Position numbers and translations under genes: made by a program. From Reclinomonas americana ATCC 50394 (lineage: Eukaryota > Jakobida > Jakobea > Jakobida), in assembly GCA_048213135.1 (NCBI GenBank), contig AFZH01022035.1, positions 1-20,261 on the forward strand: DNA of 20,261 nt. Direction: 5' to 3'. This document shows positions 1 to 9,091 of this stretch, in pieces. Below the pieces are notes generated by a model. The model did not search any database and was not told the DNA's origin. It saw only the letters and a list, made by a program, of their open reading frames with translations. The stretch's first letter is position 1. Every line of letters starts with the position of its first letter.

Positions 1-1
1 A

Positions 2-166
2 GAGCTGCAATCCACTGAGGAAGTGGACGTGGAAGACGAAGAAGAAGACGATGAGCGCGCCGCCATTCGCAGCGCACTGCGCGAGTCACACATCGAGCAG
101 TACCTGCTCGCCTCCACCGCCGACCACAAACAACTGCTCGACCACGTACACCGACTCCTTAACTGA
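2..166 (+). CDS. 3' end of an unidentified protein-coding gene (partial)
   Basis: The window opens inside a reading frame that runs from base 2 to a TGA at 164-166, giving the last 54 residues of a protein. The segment starts with a strongly acidic run (Glu/Asp-rich, about bases 17-52) and continues with a helical-looking tail ending HVHRLLN. The start and the rest of the gene lie to the left of the window. I do not recognise the family. The frame is supported by its plain amino-acid composition and by its position: it ends 38 bp before the stop of a convergent minus-strand ORF, in keeping with the tight spacing seen elsewhere here. It could also be a terminal exon whose left boundary is outside the window. 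Confidence 0.6.
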   Translation, partial: ELQSTEEVDVEDEEEDDERAAIRSALRESHIEQYLLASTADHKQLLDHVHRLLN

Positions 167-203
167 AATGATTATACTGCGTGTGTTTTCTTTTTCTTCT
201 GCT

Positions 204-677
204 TCACAAGTCGCCGCCTATCGGCTCCTCCTCCTCCACGTGGTCGTCGCCCTCTGTTCTCCTCCGCCTCCGCTCACCACGCATTCTCCAGTCGGCCTCG
301 TCATCAGATTCCGTCTGCAGCTCCTCCGCAGCGCTCGTCACCGCCTCGTCACGCACTTCTTCCTCCTCCTCCGCGTCGTCGTCACTGACCAACAGATCCG
401 CATCACCGACGGCACTCTTCTCCTCCTCTGCTGCGGTCGACGGAGGCAGCAAATCCATCATGGCCACCATCGCCTTTTGTTGTTCCATTGGTGGTGGTGG
501 AGGCGGCGAGGGAGTCATCAGCACGGAAGAGCCAGTGACACTGCTGTCACGCGCACTTGCTCGCGCGTTGCCGACACCCAGAAAGAGAATGAACATCGGC
601 GCCACCGTGAACAGCGCAATCGACAGCACAACGAGCCGCGTCATGCGCGCGTTGCTGCCACCCGCCATTGCGCGCAC
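204..677 (-). CDS. Small single-pass membrane or secreted protein with acidic tail, unidentified
   Basis: An intronless minus-strand frame of 157 codons, stop at 204-206. Three early Met codons (residues 1, 4 and 12) could start it. Residues about 15-35 form one uninterrupted hydrophobic segment (starting LVVLSIALFTVAPMFILFLG), which would act as a signal anchor or signal peptide. A Pro run (about residues 57-62), a long Glu/Asp-rich region and a short Arg cluster near the C terminus follow. The tail would face the cytosol or the lumen depending on orientation. VMA21-like V-ATPase assembly factors also have a hydrophobic N-terminal region, but they need a second membrane helix that is absent here, so I give no name. 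A Ser-rich ORF on the other strand overlaps it and looks like its shadow. A GTGAGC site inside the tail could be an unrecognised splice donor. Confidence 0.5.
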   Translation of the reverse strand: MRAMAGGSNARMTRLVVLSIALFTVAPMFILFLGVGNARASARDSSVTGSSVLMTPSPPPPPPMEQQKAMVAMMDLLPPSTAAEEEKSAVGDADLLVSDDDAEEEEEVRDEAVTSAAEELQTESDDEADWRMRGERRRRRTEGDDHVEEEEPIGGDL

Positions 678-983
678 ACACAGACGAGAGTTGGCGAGTT
701 AGAATACGAAATTTCCTGGCGGTTGAAACCGTCGGTAACGCGCTTCTCAACAAAGATGATGGTGACGCGCTCACTCTGCCACACGCGCTCTCACTGTGTG
801 CTCACTCTGTCAATCGCAGTGGTCACCAGAGACACACAGCGACGACGACTCGTACGATCCACTGGTTCCGTCTGTCATTGCTCGCTCGCTTGTCTCTCTG
901 TCTCTGTGTGTGTGTGTGTGTGACTCACACACACGCGCCAGGCCAAGCTCGCTGGCGTTCGCGATCCATACCGTCCATCGACC
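678..983. other. Intergenic region between divergent genes
   Basis: About 306 bp between the start of the minus-strand small ORF (677) and the first ATG of the plus-strand gene at 984, so it must hold both promoters. I see no clear TATA box or start-site motif. The only distinct structure is the TG/CA repeat at 905-934 that encloses a TGACTCA. The rest is mixed sequence with no supported coding frame. Confidence 0.5.
905..934. repeat. (TG)n-(CA)n junction forming a near-perfect palindrome around TGACTCA
   Basis: A run of TG dinucleotides (905-922) turns directly into a CA run (to 934). At the junction, bases 921-927 read TGACTCA, the core recognised by GCN4/AP-1-type bZIP factors in fungi and animals. 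Because TG is the reverse complement of CA, the whole stretch is almost self-complementary, with only the central base breaking symmetry. It lies about 57 bp upstream of the ATG at 984. Whether it is a regulatory site or a by-product of microsatellite growth cannot be told from sequence. Confidence 0.55.
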
Positions 984-3900
984 ATGTACCCGCCTCCGCC
1001 TGCGCCGCCGCCCGCGATTGTTCCTCCTCCGCCAATGATGATGATGGGCGCGCCTCCTATGATGCCGCCTCCACCTGCTGCTGGTGTTGCTCCGCCTTGG
1101 ACCGGTATGCGCTCATCATCATCGTTCATCATTGTGTTCGACTTGTTCGATCTCATTGCATGTATCGCAGTTGTCGGACCGTATGGCGACAATCCAGCGG
1201 ACGCGGCAGCCGTGGCTGCGTTGACTTCGATGGTGGACATGCAGATGGCTCAGTTGCGGCAATCGGCGCTGAGGAAACGGCAGCTGGCGGCAGAAGTCAA
1301 GGTCTCCTTCGTTGCCTCGTCCTCCAGTGCCTTCGTTTTATTCACTCTTGATTGTGCGTGCGTGTGCAGAGTCAGCAGCAGGTCAGATCGCGGCATGTGC
1401 AGCAGGAGCGCGAGCGGCAACTGGAGTCGTTGGTGGTGGCCATTGATTCGCGGACTCGGCAGAGTGAAGTCAAGCAAGACAGTTGCGATTTCCATGCTTG
1501 TGTGTTTGTTCGTGCGTGCATGCACTGACGTGCCGCCGTGCAGCCACCCTGCAAGTACTGCAGACGCAGAATGTGGCCTTGCAGCAGCTGCTTACGGAGT
1601 ACCTGCAGGCTGGCATCAACGAGAAGAAGTTGCGAATGTAGTCGCCGTCGCTCGCTGCGTGCATGTCACCGACTCATCCTTTTTGAGTGACACAGACAAG
1701 CCGCCAGTGGGACTCTGCCGCCGGGCATGCCGCCACCTGGCCACCCCATGTACCCGTATCCACCATACTACATGATGCCTCCACCGCCACAGGCCTATGA
1801 TCGTGCCCGCGATCCGGCAGCGTCGTATGCGTATCCGCAGCCGAATCAATCACAACCACCTCCGAATCCATACACGCCGTACTCGACCGCAGCTGGCGGT
1901 TTCCCTGCTGCGCCGACGCAACAAGCACAGCAAGGAGCACAGCAAGGCGGCATGCAACTGCAAGTCCCTCGCGCAGCACCGCACGGGTCAGAGAGTCATG
2001 GGACGCTGATGGTGAGTGGTGGCAGGCACTCGCTTTCTCCCTTGCTCGAGAACTTGCCCTCAATTGTCTTGTTCACATCGGTTATCCTTTCCTCTCTCTT
2101 CTCCTTCATCTCCCTCCCCACAGGACGACTTGAAGCGCTCGCTCGATGCCGACCTCCGCCAATCGAAAAAGCTCAAGCCCGACGAAGGACACCTGGCCGC
2201 CGACGCTCTGCGCGCGCTGCGTGCCGAGAACCCCGGCATGAATGACACACTGTTGCAGATTGAGTCCAGCAGTTACGTGTGTCGCTGACGCTGCTCGCAT
2301 TACTCCACCCGCCGTGCCACTCACTGCGTCGACACAGTGGCCGATGTCTCCAAAATCGACCGATCGCCACGAGAGGATGCCGGCAGGAATCGCAGAGGTT
2401 GGCAGACGAGAGTAGCAACCGACTTCTGCTCTCTTTCTGTGCCTCACGCCATCGCGCCACTGTAGGCAATCGCACAACTCTCTCGCTGGAAGACGCACCT
2501 GCTGGTGGCGATTTGGGTGCTCTCTCGCCGAGCAATGTGCCTGCGGCCAAGCGTCGTGTGCGCTCGTTTATCGGTCTCTTCTTCAAGGTCGTCGTGTTTG
2601 TACAGTTCCTCAGAAGAGAGACAGACGAGGTTGGTTCTCTCCCTCTCTCTCTCTCTCCTTCGCGTGTGAGCTGACTGTTGTTGTGCATCCGACTGCAGTC
2701 AAAGCGTGTGGTGCTGGAGGGACGCGCTGCAACGGCCGAGCTGTTGCAGTCGTTCGAGAGACGCGGAGCCACTGGGTTTATGAAGCAGTGCGTTCGCGTC
2801 CCGCTACTCACCGTGGTGCACGAGCCAAACACCGATCTGCGACTGGTCGGTGGCACGCAGCGTGCATTCATGTGCATTCGGTGTGTATCATGTGCTTCTG
2901 TGTGACAGCTCGTCCTCCTTGCTCATGTGTATGTGCGTGTGGGCGACAGCTGGGGCTCGGTGTCGGCCGAGGAGCGCAACGCACGAGTCATGAAGTTGAA
3001 AGTGCGCACACGCAGCTTCATGCACGCTCTGCTCGAGTCGTGCAACCCAGCTGCCGGAGCGCAATCCGAGGACGAGCGACTGAACAGATTATCCCTGCTG
3101 CGCTTCCTCGGCAACGTCGTCGGTGACGGGATTTACTTTCCGCCCGGCTACTTGTGGCCGTGGGAATTGGTTCGCCAGTCACCCTGTGCGCGTAGAGGAG
3201 TCGGGTGGACCCGCTCACACTTTTCCCTATTCGACTTGCAGGAAGTGCTACAGCCGTTCACACCCTCCGGCGCCACGATGGATATGACGCCCGTGAAGCG
3301 CCAGATTGTGGTCATTGGGTACCTGGTTTCGCGCATTCTGATTCCCAAGGTTCTTCTGCCTGCTGCGCACCACCATCATCGGGGTGTGACACTCAACCGC
3401 AATGTCGGCACAGGTGTTGTGCAGTAACGTGTACACGGGAACGACGCGCGACAACCTCAGTCTGCTGGCCACCATTCTCCACTTGTGCGTCATGCGTGCA
3501 GCCTATCCCACCATTCGCGATTGGCATCTGGTGGAGGAGGTGCGATTTGTTTTCATAGTCATTGTCGTGCGTGCCAGCTGGTGACTGACAAGCGCACAGC
3601 GAGAAAGCCCGGAAATGGTGCACGACTTGGTGTTGGATCGGGAGTCTCTGTGGATACTCTTCGAAGATGTTATTGAGGAGGAATCGGTGAGTGTGTGCAC
3701 CCGTCCTCTTCATTCCCCCTCGTTTGCTAACCAACTGTTACGCACAGCGGAGACTCCGTCTGTGGGCAGCAACGTTGCTCACACAAGTGGAGGAGGTGGG
3801 ACGAGTCGGCATTGTTGGCGACACGGTGGAGCTGCGTCGCGAGGCTTTCGCCAAGGAGACCGATCGGTGGCGCGTTCGACTCATGGCCTACGGTTGCGTT

Positions 3901-4235
3901 GTTTCACTGCCTCGGACTTCCCTTCTCCTCGAGCTCACATCGTGCTTCCTCCGTCGACAGCCGGCATGGCACTGAGTCCTCGCAGCGCCGGACTCATTGG
4001 CGAGCCAGAACTGGCCGCCATTGCCGCTCGTCGACGAATGCAAGCCTCGCTGCAGCAACACCACGCACGCCAGTACTCCTCGTCCATCGCGCCCTCCCAA
4101 CCCGCCTCGTCAGTGGCCGCGCAAGACACCAGCCTCGCCGCCGCAGCAGCAGCAGCACAACCGAGACCAGAAGTCATTGCGCGTGGAGTGCGCGCGGCCA
4201 TGCCCGGCGCAGCAGTGACTCGCGTCTCGCGATGA
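984..4235 (+). CDS. Unidentified 755-residue Pro/Met-rich, coiled-coil protein (15 exons)
   Basis: Inferred exons: 984-1104, 1171-1301, 1370-1481, 1544-1637, 1708-2011, 2124-2271, 2338-2397, 2466-2629, 2699-2871, 2950-3169, 3242-3349, 3414-3539, 3600-3686, 3748-3892, 3961-4235 (TGA). They sum to 2,268 nt in one open frame; 13 of the 14 introns are 60-78 nt. The protein starts with a Pro/Met-rich head (residues 1-38, MYPPPPAPPP), followed by a charged Gln/Glu/Arg-rich helical stretch (about 50-150) that looks like a coiled coil. A second Pro/Tyr/Gln-rich linker follows (about 153-250). The C-terminal half looks globular, with a basic then hydrophobic segment (about 352-373, RRVRSFIGLFFKVVVF). 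The last 90 residues are Ala/Gln-rich and probably disordered. I recognise no family and infer no function. A TAG at 1639 and a TGA just after 2280 fall inside introns, which joins pieces that would otherwise look like separate ORFs. The donors at 1482 and 2272 and the intron at 2872-2949 are the least certain boundaries. Confidence 0.8.
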
Positions 4236-4634
4236 CACAATGTAGTGTGCCCCGCAAAAACTCTTGCATGCATTGGTCAATTGGTCTCCGCACTTTTTGT
4301 TTCGCAAGCGTGCACCATACAGGCCACCGCAGCTTTCTTCACTGTGCAGTCACGCCTCTCGTCTCCCGGTCCACAGGCTTCATTTGTACTCGTGATCACA
4401 GGCAATATCAGGTGTTTCGTACGTTGCTCGCGCGAAACCGTTGTGATTTCATCAGCTTTTCGAGAGAAAATAACATTACAGGCAAGCAGTGAGCAGTAGT
4501 GGTGCACGCGACGGAGTGTTGAGTGAGTGAGTGGCGAAAACTCTCTCTCTTTCTCTCAAAAGAGCGACGAATACCGTGCCCAGTGTCTCAACAGCAGCAC
4601 TTCAAGAGCGAGTCGTGTGGTGGCACGCGCAATC
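4236..4634. other. Intergenic region (3' flank of one plus-strand gene, promoter of the next)
   Basis: About 399 bp between two genes on the same strand, with no supported coding frame. It holds a short direct repeat TTGGTC-AA-TTGGTC near 4273-4286, which contains two ATTGG pentamers (inverted CCAAT) at 4272 and 4280. These lie only about 40 bp past the upstream stop codon and may simply be 3'UTR. A pyrimidine-rich patch and a small GAGT repeat (4517-4532) lie nearer the next gene. I see no TATA box. Confidence 0.45.
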
Positions 4635-7600
4635 ATGGACTCCTCGCGATGCGACATGGAGCTGATGTTCCACGTGCGTGCTCACACACACTGCGCGATC
4701 ATTGTCTCTCTGTGTGCGTGTGCGTGTGCTTTGTCTGTCTCACTCTTATGTGCAACACACAGTTGCTGTGGACGCAGCCGGAGGGCAACAAGAAGGCCGA
4801 CTTGCGCAATCGTAACGATCTGCTCATCCGAGTGCCAGAGACAGTCGTCTATCGCCATGGAGTCATTGTCAACTGGTGCGACTTGACACACACAAACACA
4901 CACACACACACACAGACAAACAGCGATGATTCTGACATTGGCGAGGGGTGTTTTTCTGCGCAGGTATTTCACCTCGTTCAAGGACAAGCGCATCAAGAAG
5001 AAGAGTTCGCGAAATCGACGCAGTGTGGAGGTGTTGCGCACATTCCTCGGCGTCGGAGGCAAACGGGCAGACTCGGAATCGCCGGTATGTTCATTGTGTC
5101 GCTGAAGGCATCGAAAAGAAAGAGGAGAGCCGCTCATGTCTTCATGTCTTGTCACGCTCAGCACTTCAATCCGCTGGCCAATCGTAATCGACCGCAAGGC
5201 GCTGTTTACCAAGGCGGAGGCGTGGTCAGTGGCGAGTCGTCGTCGTTGTCTGCGGCGGCTCCGAGTGCGCCCGCGCAAGCGACGCCCGAGACCGATTCGT
5301 CCAAGGCGGCAGCTGCTGCCGCGGCCTATCGCAAGTCCAAGGCCTCGCGTGCGGCTCGTGAGAGCGACGATAAGCATATTAGCAAGTCGGAGGATACGGT
5401 GCTGCTCAAGTCGATTGGCGAGCGAGACTTTTGCCCGCCGGATCAGGTGGTGGCCACACTGACCAGGGCCGATCGTGGAGGTACGGGTGGATTACTGATT
5501 GTGTGTTTTCGTTGTGGAGGGGTGCTCATCGCTTGTGCGCCTCGCCAGCCTCCGGCAACATTGAGTACAGTGTCGAGTTCTACGTGGAGCGCGAACTGAG
5601 TTGCGTCATGTTGTGTGTCGCCGCGGCGGTGACTCTTTTTCGTCCGTGGCTCACGCGCGCACGCACAGAGAGCATTCTGCTGCACCAGACGCTGGACTCG
5701 CAGAACTTTATCTTGCAGCGCTTTGTCGAGCCGTGCGCCGACTCTACCGGCAACGTCCGCAATCGTTGCGTTCCTGCACCTGTCTTGTTGATAGTCTTTC
5801 GACTCACCACTCCTCCCTCCCACAGATGTCATTCAAGTCGTGTGGACGCCATCGTACTGCCAGGTGGAAAAGTTCGCCAATCGACATCCTCTCAAGGTCG
5901 CCGAGGGCGGACTGCACATCAACGGCAAGCCGCGGTCACGTCGCTCGCGACGATCGGTGTCACCAGGGTTGCGTTGTCCCTCCCTTGTCGTAGAGCATTT
6001 CTGCGACGTCGTGTCGCTCACCACCACCTGTGCGCGCACAGACCACGAGGTGGCTCCGAGGCCCCGACTGGACTCGCCAATCCCTCCTCGAGAAGCTTGC
6101 AACACAAGTATCTCACGGTCGAGAGCGAGGGCGTGCGCTACTGCAGCATTGGTGCGGTATTCCTCTCACACTACTCCGCGTGTCCCCCAACAGCGTCCAC
6201 TGACACGATCTCGCTCTCCTCTTTTCTTCTTTTGCACGCATCGCAGTGCCAATATCCTCTCGCGTACAACAACTGGTCGAGCGCACAGCAGGTGCCATGG
6301 CCTCGCACATCAACTCGGTGTTGCGCCGCGAGTACGTGTCGGGCATGGTGTTGCACTTCCGCATGGATGCCGAGGGCGCTCTCTGGTTCCTCTGGTGCAA
6401 CTCGCTGAAACTCAAGCGCAAGGATGAGTACGCCATGGCACACCGTCCACTCGTTCTCGAGTCGTTCGTGCCGTCGGCCGAGGTGCCGCAGCTGCCGCGA
6501 GAGTGGACCTGTCCAATGTGTGATTCATGTTGCGTGCTACGTACAGCTCGTACGTCGGCCCCTCGTTGACCAATCTCCTGACCTGATCCCCCCACGCAGC
6601 TCGCCGATCACCTTGCTCTCTCCACTTGCGCACCTTGTTGATGCTGTACACGGATGGCATGCACGATGCGCAGGATGCAGTCACTGGTGGCGGTCCACTG
6701 CGACAATCTTGTGCGTTTTCCTGCTTTTCATCATCATCATCATCGCATCGTCGGCGAGCTCACGAAGCAATCATATTTCATCGCGCAGTGGACTTGGCGG
6801 CGGAGAGTGTGGCATCGCGATTGGCGCAGGGCCGGATGCAGTTCTCAGTCACTGCGGTGCGTGCACATGCATTCAGTCTGCGTACCTGAAACGTAGCCAC
6901 ACAATCTCACTCGCATGCTGGCCACGCAGCATTCACAGTCTGGCGCCTCCGATCGTGGCGTGTCAGGTACACCGGCTGCGTTCGGCACTCACCTCGATGT
7001 ACCAGATGCTGCAAGTGGTCGCACCACACCCGACGCCCGCAGCAGTGTGAGCAGCACGCACAGTCGGCGCGGCCGTGAGTCGCCTTTCACTCAGCAGGTG
7101 AGCTGAGCATAAAGAAGAGAGCGATGCGCGCATTGTGGTGCTCACGTCGTCTCTCCAGGAGTCGTCCATTGGTGACGTACATCCGCTGGTGGAGTTGCTT
7201 GCTCGGCTCTTCCGCAAGGCCGGCCGACTGCCGGTGGAGGAAACAGTGCCACTGAAGTCGGCTGGCTCGCAGCGTATTCCGTTCTCCTCGACACCCCACG
7301 GCGACGTGTCACCGAGTGGAGCGTTGCGTCTGCCAGTCGATCTCCGTGGTCTCCTGTCACACAAAACTGATTGATGTCTACAGGAGTGAGCCGTCCAGCA
7401 CGCGATCGCTCGCCTCTGTGCTCTTCAAGCCTCAACAGCAGCAAGTCATCCGACGACCAGAACATCTGATTGTCAAGGAATGCCAAGCCGTCATCAAGAG
7501 CATTGCCGGCATGCCGTCGTTCTGGGATCAGACGATTGAGCTGTGCGACGACTGCTACGTCGACATCACCGAACGGTTTGATTGTTTTTTTGTGTCGTCT

Positions 7601-8977
7601 TTTGCCGTCTTCCACGTTGCTCATTTGTCGGGGAGCAGAGTATTGGACGGTGACATCAAGAGCGGCCTGGTGCCGCCCAACATGAACCTCAATTCCCACA
7701 CACTGTTTGGCGCCGACATCAAGGCCAAGGCGCGTGAGGAGCGGCAGATGGCAGAGGCTCGTGCCTCGGCACGAATCGCTTCCGCCCGTGGTCTCGGGCT
7801 GCCATCTGCACTGCTGCAGAACACGCAGCGCCCGCGCAGTGCATCGAGCTGCCGTCTCAGTGAACCAGGTCGCCGTGGACGCTCGGCGTCGCAGTCGCGC
7901 CACCAGTCGGCACGTGCTTCCTCACGCTCACGGGATCCGCCTCGCGATCGCCCTTACTCCGCCAGTCCCGAACCGAGTGGCCGAGCGGCGACCAACAGCA
8001 GCAGCGCACGCATGGTGCCGTCGTTCATGACCGCAACGGCGTCGTACGCGCGCCGTGTGTCCGTGGCCGACGTGGACAATGTGCCACCGCTGGCGGCCTC
8101 ACGCCGTGCATCGACAATCGTCGGCGCCACGACGGCGACAACAACAACAACGACGCCTGCGACGGCGAATCCAGCGGCCTCGAGCAAGGCCAAGGGCAAC
8201 ATTGCGGCTGCCGCGCGTGACCCGCAACGGCAGTCGGCTGCACGGCCGAGATCGGCTTCCGCCACTCGCACACGACGAGCAAGCAACAGTTGCGCACATT
8301 GACGCACTGACCCCGCACGCGACCGAGCTGTTTGTGTGTGACTGACTGACTGTGTTGTCGCTCTCAGAGCCGCAGCCAGCACTGCACACGGCAAGTCGTG
8401 GATCCTACAAGGTACCGTGTGTGCACTTGCCCTTACCCCCGAGATTCGTGCACCAGTACTCACTGTCTCTCTTCTTCTCGTGCAGCTCAAATTGTCGCCT
8501 CTGCGGGGCTCGATTCCGGTGGTGACGGTCTCGGAGCACTCCCGAGATGAGATACCCGCCAGTTTCATGCCTGAGTTGGCCGAACTGTACAGCAACGGTG
8601 GTGAGAGCGACGATGAGACGAGCGAGGACGAGGATGAGTACTACGGCGACCGCGACGGAAACACGAGCGAGGAAGAGGAAGACTATCGACGAGACCGCCG
8701 TGCGTCAGGCTCTGCCAAGTTTGAGTTGCCAGACGTGGCGCCACTGGAACGCAAGGGCAGTGCATTTAGTTCGGCGCCGACACAGTCGAGTGCCGCGGAC
8801 CGGTTCCGCGACTTGTTGCGAGGCAGTGACTCGCAGGCTGGAGGCGGTGACAGCTCAAGCGACAGCTTGAACAGCGACAGCAAGGGTGACGAAGCGTTCC
8901 CCGCCAACTTGCTTCAGCGACGGCGCTCGAGCGGTCGCGGGCAAATCAGCACCCTCCCAACGATCGAGACGATGTAG
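4635..8977 (+). CDS. Unidentified 1,050-residue protein with two CxxC pairs and SR-like/acidic tail (17 exons)
   Basis: Inferred exons: 4635-4673, 4763-4875, 4964-5084, 5162-5480, 5549-5599, 5669-5764, 5826-5958, 6042-6151, 6247-6528, 6600-6710, 6789-6856, 6930-7097, 7159-7322, 7384-7575, 7639-8288, 8368-8411, 8486-8977 (TAG). They sum to 3,153 nt in one frame. The N terminus looks globular and basic (VNWYFTSFKDKRIKKK near residue 50). An Ala/Ser-rich insert separates it from a second folded region (VEFYVEREL; FILQRFVEPC; about 200-420) with an aromatic patch GALWFLWC. CxxC pairs occur at residues about 416-419 (CPMC) and 646-649 (CDDC); a joint zinc site is only a guess. The tail has many SR/RS dipeptides and then an acidic Ser/Glu/Asp stretch (8600-8690). 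I cannot name the family. Exon 1 is small, and an in-frame Met at 4653 is an alternative start. The boundaries around 5957-6061 and 6528 are uncertain. The gene ends 114 bp from the convergent acyl-CoA synthetase gene. Confidence 0.8.
4886..4915. repeat. (CA)n microsatellite inside an intron
   Basis: A nearly pure CA run with one interrupting AA lies within the second intron (4876-4963) of the gene at 4635-8977. The preceding intron (4674-4762) carries the complementary TG/CG-rich character. Nothing suggests a function beyond intron filler. Confidence 0.8.
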
Positions 8978-9091
8978 TAATCGCAGCACAACCAGCTGCT
9001 GGAGTAGTTTGTGTCACATAAACAACTGACATACTGAGTTACACATGGTTTCGTTGATCGATACTCTGACAGAGGCGCAGCAGTCCTACTC
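8978..9091. other. Intergenic region between convergent gene ends
   Basis: Only 114 bp separate the TAG of the plus-strand gene (8975-8977) from the stop of the minus-strand acyl-CoA synthetase gene (9092-9094). Both 3'UTRs and both polyadenylation signals must fit here or overlap the neighbouring gene. There is an ATAAAC on the plus strand near 9018 and TTTATG on the minus strand, but no canonical AATAAA on either strand. Confidence 0.5.

Noticed and set aside
51-923. 290-codon plus-strand ORF spanning the small minus-strand gene and the intergenic region
   Set aside because: Its composition (Cys, Arg, His, Ser and Thr runs, ending in Val/Cys from a TG repeat) is typical of a shadow frame, and it overlaps both the true 3' end at 2-166 and the more plausible minus-strand ORF.
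1638-1727. Gene end at the TAG of 1639-1641 and a separate new gene starting at ATG 1727
   Set aside because: A 70-nt GT-AG intron at 1638-1707 removes the stop and joins the two parts in frame, matching the intron length seen throughout.
6511-6599. Alternative donors GTCCAA (6511), GTGTGA (6519) and GTACGT (6550) for the intron ending at 6599
   Set aside because: GTTGCG at 6529 gives a 71-nt intron with correct phase and matches the recurring donor class; the GTGTGA donor is out of phase, and the others give 89-nt or 50-nt introns. The CPMC motif survives with the chosen site.
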